From Burkholderiales bacterium (GTDB lineage Bacteria > Pseudomonadota > Gammaproteobacteria > Burkholderiales > Casimicrobiaceae): DNA of 17,245 nucleotides. The translations under genes were made by a program, and so were the position numbers. The notes beneath the pieces were generated by a model that saw only the letters and a list, made by a program, of their open reading frames with translations, was not told where the DNA came from and searched no databases. Below are positions 1 through 6,386 of the stretch, piece by piece (position 1 is the first letter of the stretch; every line of letters starts with the position of its first letter). Where the stretch lies: positions 1 through 17,245 of the forward strand of contig JAITMH010000012.1 in assembly GCA_031277445.1 (NCBI GenBank), given 5' to 3'.

Positions 1-534
1 TTTTTGTTTTTGTTTTTTTTGGGTTTGAGTAGCAGCATTGTCGTCGGTCGCACATCGAATGTCGTTGGAATTTGTGGCGCTGGGTGCTACTGCTTTATTT
101 TTATTTCCATTTTTATTTCCATTTCCGTTTGCGTCATGGAGCCTTGATTTTATTGAGTTTTTTGCTTTATTTGCTTTTTCCCATAGGCGGCGGCTACGTA
201 CCGCCGCCATGGATGATTCCCACATGATTTCGAATCGCGCTCCTGTGTTATGACGACAGTATAGCCATTTTTCGATGTAAATTTCGCCGGTGTCATCGTC
301 CATGTCTATCAGCCTACGCCGACGAAACTCTGCCAGAGCATCTTCCAGCGCCCGGGCTGTCAGCGACAACCGCGCTGCGGTTGCCTCGATGGGCAGCAAG
401 TAAACACCGCACCAGTTCGACTCACGAGCCCACCACAAATACGAAAATATAAATTTTTGGTCGGGTAGCAAATCGCGCGTTTCACGCCAGTCGAGCATCG
501 TGACTGGCACACTTTGGTATTCTGGGGCGCTCAT
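1..534 (-). CDS. Phage/island replication-type winged-helix protein, 3' end outside window
   Basis: The frame is open from an ATG at 534 to the window edge (178 codons, no stop), so the C-terminus is missing. Residues about 45-100 look like a winged helix: a helix-turn-helix stretch around 'LSLTARALEDALAEFRRR', then a beta wing around 'DDDTGEIYIEKWLYCR'. This layout resembles the N-terminal DNA-binding domain of phage replication or replisome-organiser proteins (O/DnaT-like); that is inference from fold-like pattern, not a recognised family match. A low-complexity Asn/Gly/Lys linker follows, then a Gln/Lys-rich tail. The start overlaps the stop of the upstream regulator gene by four bases (ATGA), implying translational coupling. 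The AT-rich codons (AAA, AAT, ATA, TCA) of the linker differ from the housekeeping genes to the right, which fits a transferred element. It could instead be a non-replicative prophage regulator. Confidence 0.7.
   Translation of the reverse strand, partial: MSAPEYQSVPVTMLDWRETRDLLPDQKFIFSYLWWARESNWCGVYLLPIEATAARLSLTARALEDALAEFRRRRLIDMDDDTGEIYIEKWLYCRHNTGARFEIMWESSMAAVRSRRLWEKANKAKNSIKSRLHDANGNGNKNGNKNKAVAPSATNSNDIRCATDDNAATQTQKKQKQK
94..127 (-). repeat. In-frame microsatellite coding Asn-Gly-Asn-Lys
   Basis: On the minus strand the units GGAAAT and AAAAAT alternate and translate as NGNGNKNGNKNK inside the truncated replication-type protein. Unit length is a multiple of three, so gain or loss of units would keep the frame and only change linker length. 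Confidence 0.7.
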
Positions 535-836
535 GCTTTACCCCCTTCTTTTGTTGTCACGCTTGCCGTCCGATGCTGCTCTTTTTTCGTTGGCCGACCG
601 CGTGGCCGCCTCGGTTTTGGGGTGGCCGCCCTACCTTGCGCCATCCATGCTTTGACGTCCCCTAGATACCAGCACAAACGCCGGGAGTTTGGCAGCTTAA
701 AAGGCAGCGGTATCAGGTGCTGATATTTTTTGTTGGTCGTACAAGTACGAATTGTTGTGGGCGTTTTGCCTATAAGCTCGGACAGTTGCTCAATGAAAAT
801 GATTTTTTTAGCGGATGTAGAATCAGGTGCTCTCAT
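531..836 (-). CDS. AlpA-like helix-turn-helix regulator with AT-hook-like tail
   Basis: This is a small 101-residue basic protein. Residues about 13-32 ('IFIEQLSELIGKTPTTIR') form a MerR/AlpA-type helix-turn-helix. 'RRLCWYLGDVKAWM' at 52-65 matches the C-terminal 'R.vgW...dV.aWi' signature of AlpA-type prophage regulators and excisionase-like proteins. Residues 76-85 ('RRPRGRPTKK') carry the R-G-R-P core of an AT-hook, a minor-groove binding motif. The start chosen is the ATG at 836 because an AAGGAG Shine-Dalgarno sequence sits six bases upstream; a longer in-frame ATG at 893 lacks one. The gene overlaps the next gene leftward by four bases. It probably regulates or assists excision of the element that ends at the tRNA. 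The exact role (transcription factor or recombination directionality factor) cannot be read from sequence. Confidence 0.75.
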   Translation of the reverse strand: MRAPDSTSAKKIIFIEQLSELIGKTPTTIRTCTTNKKYQHLIPLPFKLPNSRRLCWYLGDVKAWMAQGRAATPKPRRPRGRPTKKEQHRTASVTTKEGGKA

Positions 837-914
837 CTGCTTCTCCTTCACAATAAGGAAAACAAATGAGCGATGTGGTTCTGGCTTAACCACTCTCTGG
901 GTAATTTGCCGTAT

Positions 915-1094
915 TTATTTTTGGCCAACGCAGTTAAAGGAGAGGAAACGCCCCGTAGGGCTGCGTCCACCGCGTTTCGACATCGTAGGTTGCGTCGTAT
1001 CCGTATTGCTCCACGCCGGTCCCGTGGCAAGATACTTTCCGTCTGCTGCGCGTCGTATCTCTTTCCCTACCGCTCTGTCAGGGAGATACCACAT
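915..1094 (-). CDS. Possible small leader-encoded protein, unrecognised
   Basis: A 59-residue reading frame begins at ATG 1094 with AGAGGA six bases upstream. It lies in the long leader between the strong promoter at 1172-1200 and the AlpA-like gene. It is basic, has no membrane segment, and ends near '...SPTGRFLSFNCVGQK'. Prophages of the P4/P1 type often carry short leader ORFs (Ash/Icd-like) beside an antisense immunity RNA, so position and size fit, but I do not recognise the sequence. The start overlaps a strong hairpin, and the whole stretch may be a structured RNA instead of a gene. Confidence 0.3.
   Translation of the reverse strand: MWYLPDRAVGKEIRRAADGKYLATGPAWSNTDTTQPTMSKRGGRSPTGRFLSFNCVGQK
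948..966 (-). other. Small hairpin in the element leader
   Basis: ACGC-CCC-GTA-GGG-(CT)-GCGT folds into a short stem with a three-base loop and a two-base bulge. It lies within the same untranslated or weakly coding leader as the larger hairpin at 1055-1089. No T-run follows, so it is not a typical terminator. Confidence 0.35.
1055..1089 (-). promoter_or_regulatory. Strong hairpin in the leader of the AlpA-like gene
   Basis: GTATCT...CCCT pairs with AGGG...AGATAC, giving about ten base pairs with one three-base bulge. On the transcribed (minus) strand this lies some 80-110 bases after the predicted start site. A CCCTGA in this hairpin (minus strand, 1078-1083) could alternatively pair with TCAGGG just upstream (1130-1135), so two exclusive folds are possible. 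The ten-base string GATACGACGC recurs at 992-1001 and 1050-1059. Confidence 0.45.
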
Positions 1095-1171
1095 CCGTTT
1101 CCTCTGCTGATCAGGTGGGTTACGATTTCCCCTGATACGGACACTGTCTCGCGCAACACCCACTATGAACA

Positions 1172-1200
1172 ATTATTTATCGCGTTTCGCAGAATGTCAA
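1172..1200 (-). promoter_or_regulatory. Strong sigma70-type promoter firing into the element
   Basis: On the minus strand a perfect -35 TTGACA (1195-1200) is followed by a 17-base spacer and the -10 AATAAT (1172-1177, five of six consensus bases). Transcription would start near 1165 and run left through a leader of about 330 bases into the AlpA-like and replication-type genes. Confidence 0.75.
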
Positions 1201-1204
1201 GCGG

Positions 1205-1225
1205 TTTTGGGACACTTTTGGGACA
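1205..1225. repeat. Tandem 10-bp site, 11-bp period, near the tRNA
   Basis: TTTTGGGACA occurs at 1205-1214 and again at 1216-1225. Two near-identical sites on about one helical turn, close to a tRNA 3' end and just upstream of the element promoter, suggest paired protein binding. They could be arm-type integrase sites or an operator; which one cannot be decided here. Confidence 0.5.
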
Positions 1226-1235
1226 ACGGTTTCAG

Positions 1236-1283
1236 AAAAAATACCTTAATTGTCATGGATAAGCATTCATAACAATTAAGGTA
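1236..1283 (-). terminator. Rho-independent terminator after tRNA-Pro
   Basis: On the minus strand a perfect 12-bp inverted repeat (arms 1242-1253 and 1272-1283, TACCTTAATTGT and its complement) is followed at once by six T residues (1241-1236). It lies 26 bases past the CCA end of the tRNA. The stem is AT-rich, so it may be weak. An inverted repeat this close to a presumed attachment site could also be a recombinase-binding element. Confidence 0.6.
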
Positions 1284-1308
1284 ACTTATTGATTAAGAAA
1301 AAGTTTCT

Positions 1309-1385
1309 TGGTCGGGGTGAGAGGATTCGAACCTCCGGCCTCTACGTCCCGAACGTAGCGCTCTACCAGGCTAAGCTACACCCCG
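1309..1385 (-). tRNA. tRNA-Pro (anticodon CGG), CCA encoded
   Basis: The 77 bases on the minus strand fold as a full cloverleaf. The acceptor stem is CGGGGTG/CACCCCG, the D arm includes AGCCTGGTAG, and the anticodon stem is CTACG/CGTAG around loop TTCGGGA (anticodon CGG, reading codon CCG). The T arm includes GGTTCGAATCC, the discriminator is A, and CCA is genomically encoded. ispB lies directly upstream on the same strand, so the two may be co-transcribed. The 3' end faces the element at 1-1308, the usual orientation when a tRNA serves as integration site. Confidence 0.97.
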
Positions 1386-1467
1386 AAAATCTATGGCAAC
1401 CGTAAATTTAACTTCCCTGCTTCTGCATTTGCGCCGGTACAGGTCAAAGTGCGCGCCAACACACCCC

Positions 1468-2436
1468 TCAAAACGACCGCCCGGCAGCAAAGGCCGACAA
1501 TTGTATCAGGGTTTCCTTATCCGGCGAAGCAGGCTCCGCTTCCAGACAGGCCGCCGCTCGAGCGGCCTCGTCACGAGCGCGTTCCTGCGTGTAGGCCAAT
1601 GCGTCGGTTCGCTTCAAAACTTCGATCAGCGGCGCAAAATCGGTCAGGCCGCCATTTTCAATCGCTTGGCGAACAACCGCCACATCGTCCGCCGCCCCGA
1701 CAGTCATGGCCCGGATCAGCGGCAGCGTCATCTTGCCTTCCGCCAGATCGTCGCCCAGATTTTTTCCTATGGCGTCGGCATTTCCGGTGTAATCGAGCAA
1801 ATCGTCCATGATCTGAAAGGCTGTTCCCAGATGCCTGCCATAGTGGGCAAACGCCGTTTCGCGCACTTCATCGACCCCCGCCAGCAACGCACCCAAGCGG
1901 CTCGCCGCCTCGAACAATTTCGCCGTTTTGCGCCGGATGACTTCGACGTAAGCCTGCTCATCGAGCGTCACGTCGCCGGTGTTCACCAATTGCTGCACTT
2001 CACCGGCGGCGATGACGTTGGTGGCGTCGGCCAGAATTTCCAACACGCGCATGGAGCCGACCGATACCATCAACTGAAACGACCGCGAATACAGAAAATC
2101 GCCGACCAGCACCGACGCGGCATTTCCGAATTCCGTATTGGCAGTGGGCCTGCCGCGACGCTGCGACGATTCATCGACCACATCATCATGCAACAGCGTT
2201 GACGTATGAATCATCTCGATCACCGCCGCCAGCGTGTGGTGGTGGGTGCCAGAGTAGCCGCAGGCGCGGGCAACGAGCAACAACAGCGCTGGACGCAAAC
2301 GCTTGCCGCCACTGCCGATAATGTAATCGGCCACACTGCGAACCAGCAGCACATCCGAGTCAAGACCGGTGCGCAGAACGCGATCCACCGCCGCCATGTC
2401 GTCGGCTATTGCCTGTTTGAGAAAATCGATTTGCAC
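1468..2436 (-). CDS. ispB: Octaprenyl diphosphate synthase
   Basis: This is a trans-isoprenyl diphosphate synthase that adds isopentenyl diphosphate units to farnesyl diphosphate, making the all-trans C40 side chain of ubiquinone/menaquinone in the cytosol. The 322-residue length is normal. The substrate-binding GSGGKRLRP lies at 41-49, the first Asp-rich motif DDVVD at 84-88, and the second, DDLLD, at 211-215, which is followed by the usual 'GKNLGDDLAEGKMTLPLI'. The start is a GTG at 2436 with no clear Shine-Dalgarno sequence. It is kept because it retains the family's N-terminal 'IADDMxAVDxV' segment; the next ATG, residue 14, would cut it. The chain-length product (C40 rather than C45 or C50) is inferred from the betaproteobacterial context and cannot be proven by motif. 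The gene is followed by tRNA-Pro and preceded by a repeat composite. Confidence 0.93.
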   Translation of the reverse strand: MQIDFLKQAIADDMAAVDRVLRTGLDSDVLLVRSVADYIIGSGGKRLRPALLLLVARACGYSGTHHHTLAAVIEMIHTSTLLHDDVVDESSQRRGRPTANTEFGNAASVLVGDFLYSRSFQLMVSVGSMRVLEILADATNVIAAGEVQQLVNTGDVTLDEQAYVEVIRRKTAKLFEAASRLGALLAGVDEVRETAFAHYGRHLGTAFQIMDDLLDYTGNADAIGKNLGDDLAEGKMTLPLIRAMTVGAADDVAVVRQAIENGGLTDFAPLIEVLKRTDALAYTQERARDEAARAAACLEAEPASPDKETLIQLSAFAAGRSF

Positions 2437-2471
2437 GCTTGATAAGTCAGATATGGAATGACGATATTGTA

Positions 2472-2709
2472 AATCAGGAATCAGGAATCAGGTATCAGAT
2501 CGCAGCCCGGATAAGCAAAGCGTCATCCGGGGATCGTTTTACCTCACGCGGAGGCGCGGAGAGCGCGGAGAAGAACAAACCCTCTCCCCTCGCGGGAGAG
2601 GGTGGCCGAAGGCCGGGAGAGGGGGCTGGATTCTGCGGCTTCGCGCAGAATGACGACGGGTTTTTCTCCGCGCTCTCCGCGCCTCCGCGTGAGACGCTTT
2701 TCTGATCCC
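2472..2709. repeat. Composite repeat block between the Smr gene and ispB
   Basis: A mosaic of short modules fills the gap. First come tandem copies related to AATCAGGAATCAGG (2472-2498), then a CCCGGAT...ATCCGGG hairpin (2506-2531). A 30-bp perfect inverted repeat follows (arms 2543-2572 and 2664-2693, starting CTCACGCGGAGGCGCGG). Between the arms sit a CCCTCTCCC/GGGAGAGGG palindrome (2580-2602) and an ATTCTGCG/CGCAGAAT palindrome (2630-2651). A reversed GGGATCAGAAAAG closes the block. Reading frames through it are only translations of the repeats. The same modules recur elsewhere in this window. Confidence 0.85.
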
Positions 2710-2712
2710 TGC

Positions 2713-3483
2713 CTATTTCCCCCGCAGCAAAACAAGCACCGCGCCACCGCCGCCGGAATGGTGCGCCGCCTCGCAATACGCCAGCACATCGCCCCAGGAC
2801 GCCAGCCAGCGCCGCACCCTGCCTTTCAGCACCGGTATTTTTCCCGGCGATGTCAGCCCCTTGCCATGAATGATTCGCACGCAACGCAGCCCGTGCGAAC
2901 GCGCCTCGATCAGAAAATCGACCAGCGCATCGTGCGCTTCGTCAACCACCATCCCATGCAAGTCCAACTCACTTTGAATCGCCCATTGCCCGCGCCGCAA
3001 CTTGCGCAAAATATCGGGCGACAAGCCGACGCGCAAAAACGTCTGATCGTCTTCCATCTCCTGCCCGATGTCCCACATCGTTGGCGATGACGACTCGCCG
3101 TACTTGGCAAGCGCCAGCACTTCGGTTTCATCGCGCAATCGCTGTTTCGGCACCGGCGCCGGCCGCGGCGTCTTAACGACGACCCGCCGCGATGGTGGCA
3201 ACGGTATCACTTCTTCGTCGCGCATTTGGCGCTGAAAATCAACATCGCGCTCACGCTTTGCCCCCTTTCCAAAGGGGGTGCCGCCGAAGGCGGCGGGGGT
3301 TTGCTGGGGTGTCGCCGGAGGTGCGCCGCGCTTTGCTCCCCTCTCCCCCTTTGAAAAGGGGGCTTTGGCACCGCGCCCCTGCGCGAGATGTTGCTTTTCT
3401 GATACCTGATTCCTAGCCTCTGATCCCTGTTGTTTCCGCTGCCACAGCGTTTTCAAATCAGACAGCCGCGCACGGGAAGACAT
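2713..3483 (-). CDS. Smr-domain protein (putative endonuclease) with in-frame repeat insertion
   Basis: The C-terminal half is a classical Smr domain, about residues 170-254, with 'LDLHG' at 173-177 and 'HGKG' at 206-209. This domain is related to the MutS2 C-terminus and is linked to DNA or RNA nicking. Stand-alone Smr proteins of this kind often sit beside trxB, and here the trxB stop is only six bases upstream, so the two are probably co-transcribed. The protein has 256 residues, longer than the roughly 190-220 I expect. The extra length is residues about 19-76, which translate repeat modules (see 3258-3430) between a normal N-terminus 'MSSRARLSDLKTLWQ' and a normal linker 'VDFQRQMRDEEV'. 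The GGAG lies directly against the ATG with no spacer, so initiation may depend on coupling to trxB. Substrate and cellular role are unknown. Confidence 0.85.
   Translation of the reverse strand: MSSRARLSDLKTLWQRKQQGSEARNQVSEKQHLAQGRGAKAPFSKGERGAKRGAPPATPQQTPAAFGGTPFGKGAKRERDVDFQRQMRDEEVIPLPPSRRVVVKTPRPAPVPKQRLRDETEVLALAKYGESSSPTMWDIGQEMEDDQTFLRVGLSPDILRKLRRGQWAIQSELDLHGMVVDEAHDALVDFLIEARSHGLRCVRIIHGKGLTSPGKIPVLKGRVRRWLASWGDVLAYCEAAHHSGGGGAVLVLLRGK
3258..3430. repeat. Repeat modules inserted inside the Smr-domain gene
   Basis: The block carries CCCCCTTT-CC-AAAGGGGG (3261-3278), GCCGCC-GAA-GGCGGC (3280-3294), CCCCCTTT-GA-AAAGGGGG (3345-3362), and a GGGATCAG...GGAATCAGGTATCAG string on the minus strand (3398-3430). 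The same kinds of modules occur in intergenic gaps of this window. Here they are read through in frame, adding roughly 58 residues of low-complexity linker. The outer boundaries are approximate. Confidence 0.75.
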
Positions 3484-3489
3484 CTCCGG

Positions 3490-4482
<993 letters not shown>

Positions 4483-4564
4483 CTATGCCAACGCGGCATC
4501 GGCCAAACAATACGAATGTATCAGAACATCGGGTTTCATAATAATTTTTAAATCGCAACACCGC

Positions 4565-4808
4565 GATCAGGGATCAGAGGTCAGGAATCAGGCATCAGAA
4601 CATCGTCATTCCCGTGGAGCCTGCCGCCGCTTGCGGGGGCAGGCTCTTCCCTCGCAAGCGGGGGAAGGGCTTTGAGTTCTTCTTCGCGGCTTCGCGCCTT
4701 CGCGTGAGACGGTTTTTATGGATTCTGCGTCCTGCGACTACGCGCAGGATGACACGCGCAGAATGACAGCTATTTTTTTCGTGCCTTTCGTGTTTTTCGT
4801 GGTTAAAG
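4565..4808. repeat. Composite repeat block between rplS and trxB
   Basis: The gap 4444-4883 holds no convincing gene. From 4565 it contains a run of GATCAGGGATCAG-type units (to about 4599), then GCCTGCC...GGCAGGC and TTCCCTCGC...GGGGGAAGGG palindromic pieces. A CTTCGCGCCTTCGCGTGAGAC arm (about 4690-4710) follows, then ATTCTGCG (4722-4729) paired with CGCAGAAT (4757-4764). It closes with TTCGTG...TTCGTGTTTTTCGTGGTTAA (about 4778-4807). These are the same modules as at 2472-2709, 12377-12538 and 15849-16010 in a different order. Frames through it give repeat-type peptides (for example NHEKHERHEK) and are not called as genes. Confidence 0.85.
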
Positions 4809-4822
4809 CCTTGTTTCCGCGT

Positions 4823-4861
4823 AAGAAAAACAAAACCGCCTCCCGATGTTCGGAAGGCGGT
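4823..4861 (-). terminator. Rho-independent terminator of the rpsP-rimM-trmD-rplS operon
   Basis: On the minus strand, ACCGCCTTCCGA and TCGGGAGGCGGT pair around a short ACA loop with one mismatch, then TTTTGTTTTTC. It lies about 22 bases after the rplS stop and is GC-rich with a clear T-run, a textbook intrinsic terminator. Confidence 0.9.
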
Positions 4862-4883
4862 GTTTTGAGAAGGCAGACAAAGG

Positions 4884-5348
4884 TTATTCTGCTTTTTCTG
4901 TTGCGGCGCTTGCTTCGCTTTCCGAGGGCGCGGGAGCGCTCGCGTCCGCATGGGCTTTTGCTGTGGCGGCGCTGCTGGCCGCTTTGACGCTGCGGCTTTG
5001 CAGTTTTTCCTTGATCCGCGCCGACTTGCCGGAACGCGAACGCAGGTAATACAGTTTTGCACGACGCACATCGCCGCGACGTTTGACTTCGATGTTTGCA
5101 ACCAGCGGCGAATAGGTTTGGAATGTACGTTCGACGCCTTCGCCGCACGAAATTTTGCGCACGATGACCGCGCGGTTCAGTCCGCGGTTACGCTTGGCGA
5201 TGACGACGCCTTCGTATGCCTGCAAGCGCTCGCGGTTGCCTTCCTTCACTTTGACGTGCACGACGACGGTGTCACCGGCGGAAAAATCGGGGATGGTTTT
5301 CCCCAGGCGTTGCATTTCTTCGCGTTCCAGTTGTTCAATCAGATTCAT
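4884..5348 (-). CDS. rplS: 50S ribosomal protein L19, extended C-terminus
   Basis: L19 sits at the 30S-50S interface. Residues 1-116 are the conserved protein: '[12 protein letters not shown]', '[18 protein letters not shown]' at 20-37, '[16 protein letters not shown]' at 43-58, '[13 protein letters not shown]' at 71-83, and '[22 protein letters not shown]' ending at 116. The start is the ATG at 5348 with GGAG six bases upstream; an in-frame ATG four codons earlier is less well placed. The total of 154 residues is longer than the usual 115-130. The extra part is a tail of about 38 residues rich in Ala, Ser and Glu with no obvious fold. It is the last gene of the rpsP operon and is followed by a strong terminator. 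Confidence 0.95.
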   Translation of the reverse strand: MNLIEQLEREEMQRLGKTIPDFSAGDTVVVHVKVKEGNRERLQAYEGVVIAKRNRGLNRAVIVRKISCGEGVERTFQTYSPLVANIEVKRRGDVRRAKLYYLRSRSGKSARIKEKLQSRSVKAASSAATAKAHADASAPAPSESEASAATEKAE

Positions 5349-5390
5349 TGTTAACTCCACTTTCAGTTAATGGCCTTCGGGCCTGTTGCC

Positions 5391-5418
5391 GTGCAGCGCA
5401 GGACGCCTCCTGATGCAC
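5391..5418 (-). promoter_or_regulatory. Hairpin in the rplS leader
   Basis: Minus-strand GTGCA-TC-AGGA-GGCG-TCCT-GCGC-TGCAC folds into a stacked stem upstream of the rplS start. A second small stem, GGCC-CGAA-GGCC, lies at 5372-5383. The trmD-rplS gap is about 157 bases, long for this operon, so the structures could tune rplS translation or protect mRNA ends. No known riboswitch was recognised. Confidence 0.35.
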
Positions 5419-5462
5419 GCCGTTTTTTCGTTGGTGGGGAAAACTCCCACCGCCTTTGTTGT

Positions 5463-5510
5463 GCCGGGATTCCACTTCGTTTCATCCCGGCCCACCTTGT
5501 TCCAGCCTAC
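5463..5510. repeat. CGTAG-type hairpin repeat at the trmD 3' end
   Basis: On the minus strand, CGTAGGCTGGAACAAGG, whose TAG is the trmD stop codon, is followed by GCCGGGAT (5463-5470) pairing with ATCCCGGC (5484-5491). A related CGTAGCCTGGACAAG unit supplies the stop of the activase gene at 16100. It is read as a dispersed repeat unit inserted in the operon. Confidence 0.6.
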
Positions 5511-6274
5511 GTTTCACCACATGTTTGCCGATATGTTTCCAGCAAACGCGCTTCTTCTTTCGTCAACGTGCGCTGCGCCAGCAAATCCGGACGGCGCTCT
5601 GCTGTTCGTCCCAGCGCCTGCATCCTGCGCCATTGCGCAATCGCCGCATGGTCGCCCGATAACAGCACTTCGGGTACGGCCTCGCCTTCATGCACCGGCG
5701 GTCGCGTGTAGTGCGGGCAATCGAGCAGTCCGTCAACAAACGACTCCTCTTCCGCCGACACCGCGTCGTTCAGCGCTCCCGGCAACTGCCGCACCAGCGC
5801 GTCGATCAACATCATCGCAGGCAACTCACCGCCCGACACGACGAAATCGCCAACGGCAATTTCTTCATCCACTTCCCGCGCCAGCAAACGTTCGTCGATG
5901 CCTTCATAACGTCCCGCCAGCAAAATCAAACCGGTTCCCTGCTGCGCCAGCGCGTTCAACGCGGTCACCCGCGCATGCGTTAACGGCACGCCCGCCGGCG
6001 ACAAATACAACACCCGGCTCGCCGCACAACCCGCTTCGGCTTGCGCCGCTCGCGCCGCTTTCAACGTTTCCGCCAACGGCGCTGCCAGCATCACCATTCC
6101 GGGGCCGCCACCGTAAGGGCGATCATCCACCGTCCGATGCGGGTCGCTGGTGTATGTCCGCGGATTCCACAGCGTCAGCGACCACAATGTTTTCGTCAGC
6201 GCCCGCCCGACCACGCCGAACTGCGCTGCGTGTTCCACCATCTCGGGGAAAAGCGTCACCACATCAATTCGCAT
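5507..6274 (-). CDS. trmD: tRNA (guanine-N1-)-methyltransferase
   Basis: TrmD is a SPOUT-class enzyme that methylates G37 at N1 in tRNAs with a G36-G37 sequence, preventing +1 frameshifts; it uses S-adenosylmethionine bound in a trefoil knot. The 255-residue length is typical. Visible signatures are '[12 protein letters not shown]' at 1-12, '[10 protein letters not shown]' at 51-60, the SAM-loop '[11 protein letters not shown]' at 120-130, and '[12 protein letters not shown]' at 141-152. It is the third gene of rpsP-rimM-trmD-rplS. Gaps on both sides (112 bases to rimM, about 157 to rplS) each contain a palindromic repeat. The Shine-Dalgarno sequence is weak. The TAG stop lies within a repeat unit. 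Confidence 0.97.
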   Translation of the reverse strand: MRIDVVTLFPEMVEHAAQFGVVGRALTKTLWSLTLWNPRTYTSDPHRTVDDRPYGGGPGMVMLAAPLAETLKAARAAQAEAGCAASRVLYLSPAGVPLTHARVTALNALAQQGTGLILLAGRYEGIDERLLAREVDEEIAVGDFVVSGGELPAMMLIDALVRQLPGALNDAVSAEEESFVDGLLDCPHYTRPPVHEGEAVPEVLLSGDHAAIAQWRRMQALGRTAERRPDLLAQRTLTKEEARLLETYRQTCGET

Positions 6275-6332
6275 GGGTCGGCTGCCTTTTCCAGTCTATC
6301 TTCCTTGTTTAGAGCGGCTTGGGTTTAAGCAA

Positions 6333-6371
6333 ACCCCATCCCCACCCTGACCCTCCCCTTGAAGGGGAGGG
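6333..6371. repeat. Palindromic repeat between rimM and trmD
   Basis: CCCTCCCCTT-G-AAGGGGAGGG (6351-6371) is a perfect 10-bp palindrome with one central base, preceded by ACCCCATCCCCACCCTGA. On the minus strand there is no T-run after the stem, so it should pass polymerase but may act as an mRNA processing or stability element within the operon. Confidence 0.75.
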
Positions 6372-6386
6372 AATCCTTCGGCAGCA

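Noticed and set aside
1393..2202. Long plus-strand reading frame opposite ispB
   Set aside because: It lies antisense to a clear ispB with intact catalytic motifs, has a basic low-information composition, and lacks a ribosome-binding site.
2472..2498. CRISPR-like tandem of AATCAGG units
   Set aside because: Units are about seven bases, adjacent and without spacers, so this is not a CRISPR array.
2495..2884. Frames with SRGGAESAEKN peptides
   Set aside because: They are translations of the inverted repeat arms, present on both strands because the arms are inverted copies.
4595..5101. Minus-strand frames with NHEKHERHEK-like and LTRRREAAKK-like peptides
   Set aside because: These are direct translations of the intergenic repeat modules running into an out-of-frame reading of rplS.
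5386..6312. 308-codon plus-strand frame opposite trmD
   Set aside because: It is antisense to trmD, Pro/Ala/Arg-rich, with no domain signature.
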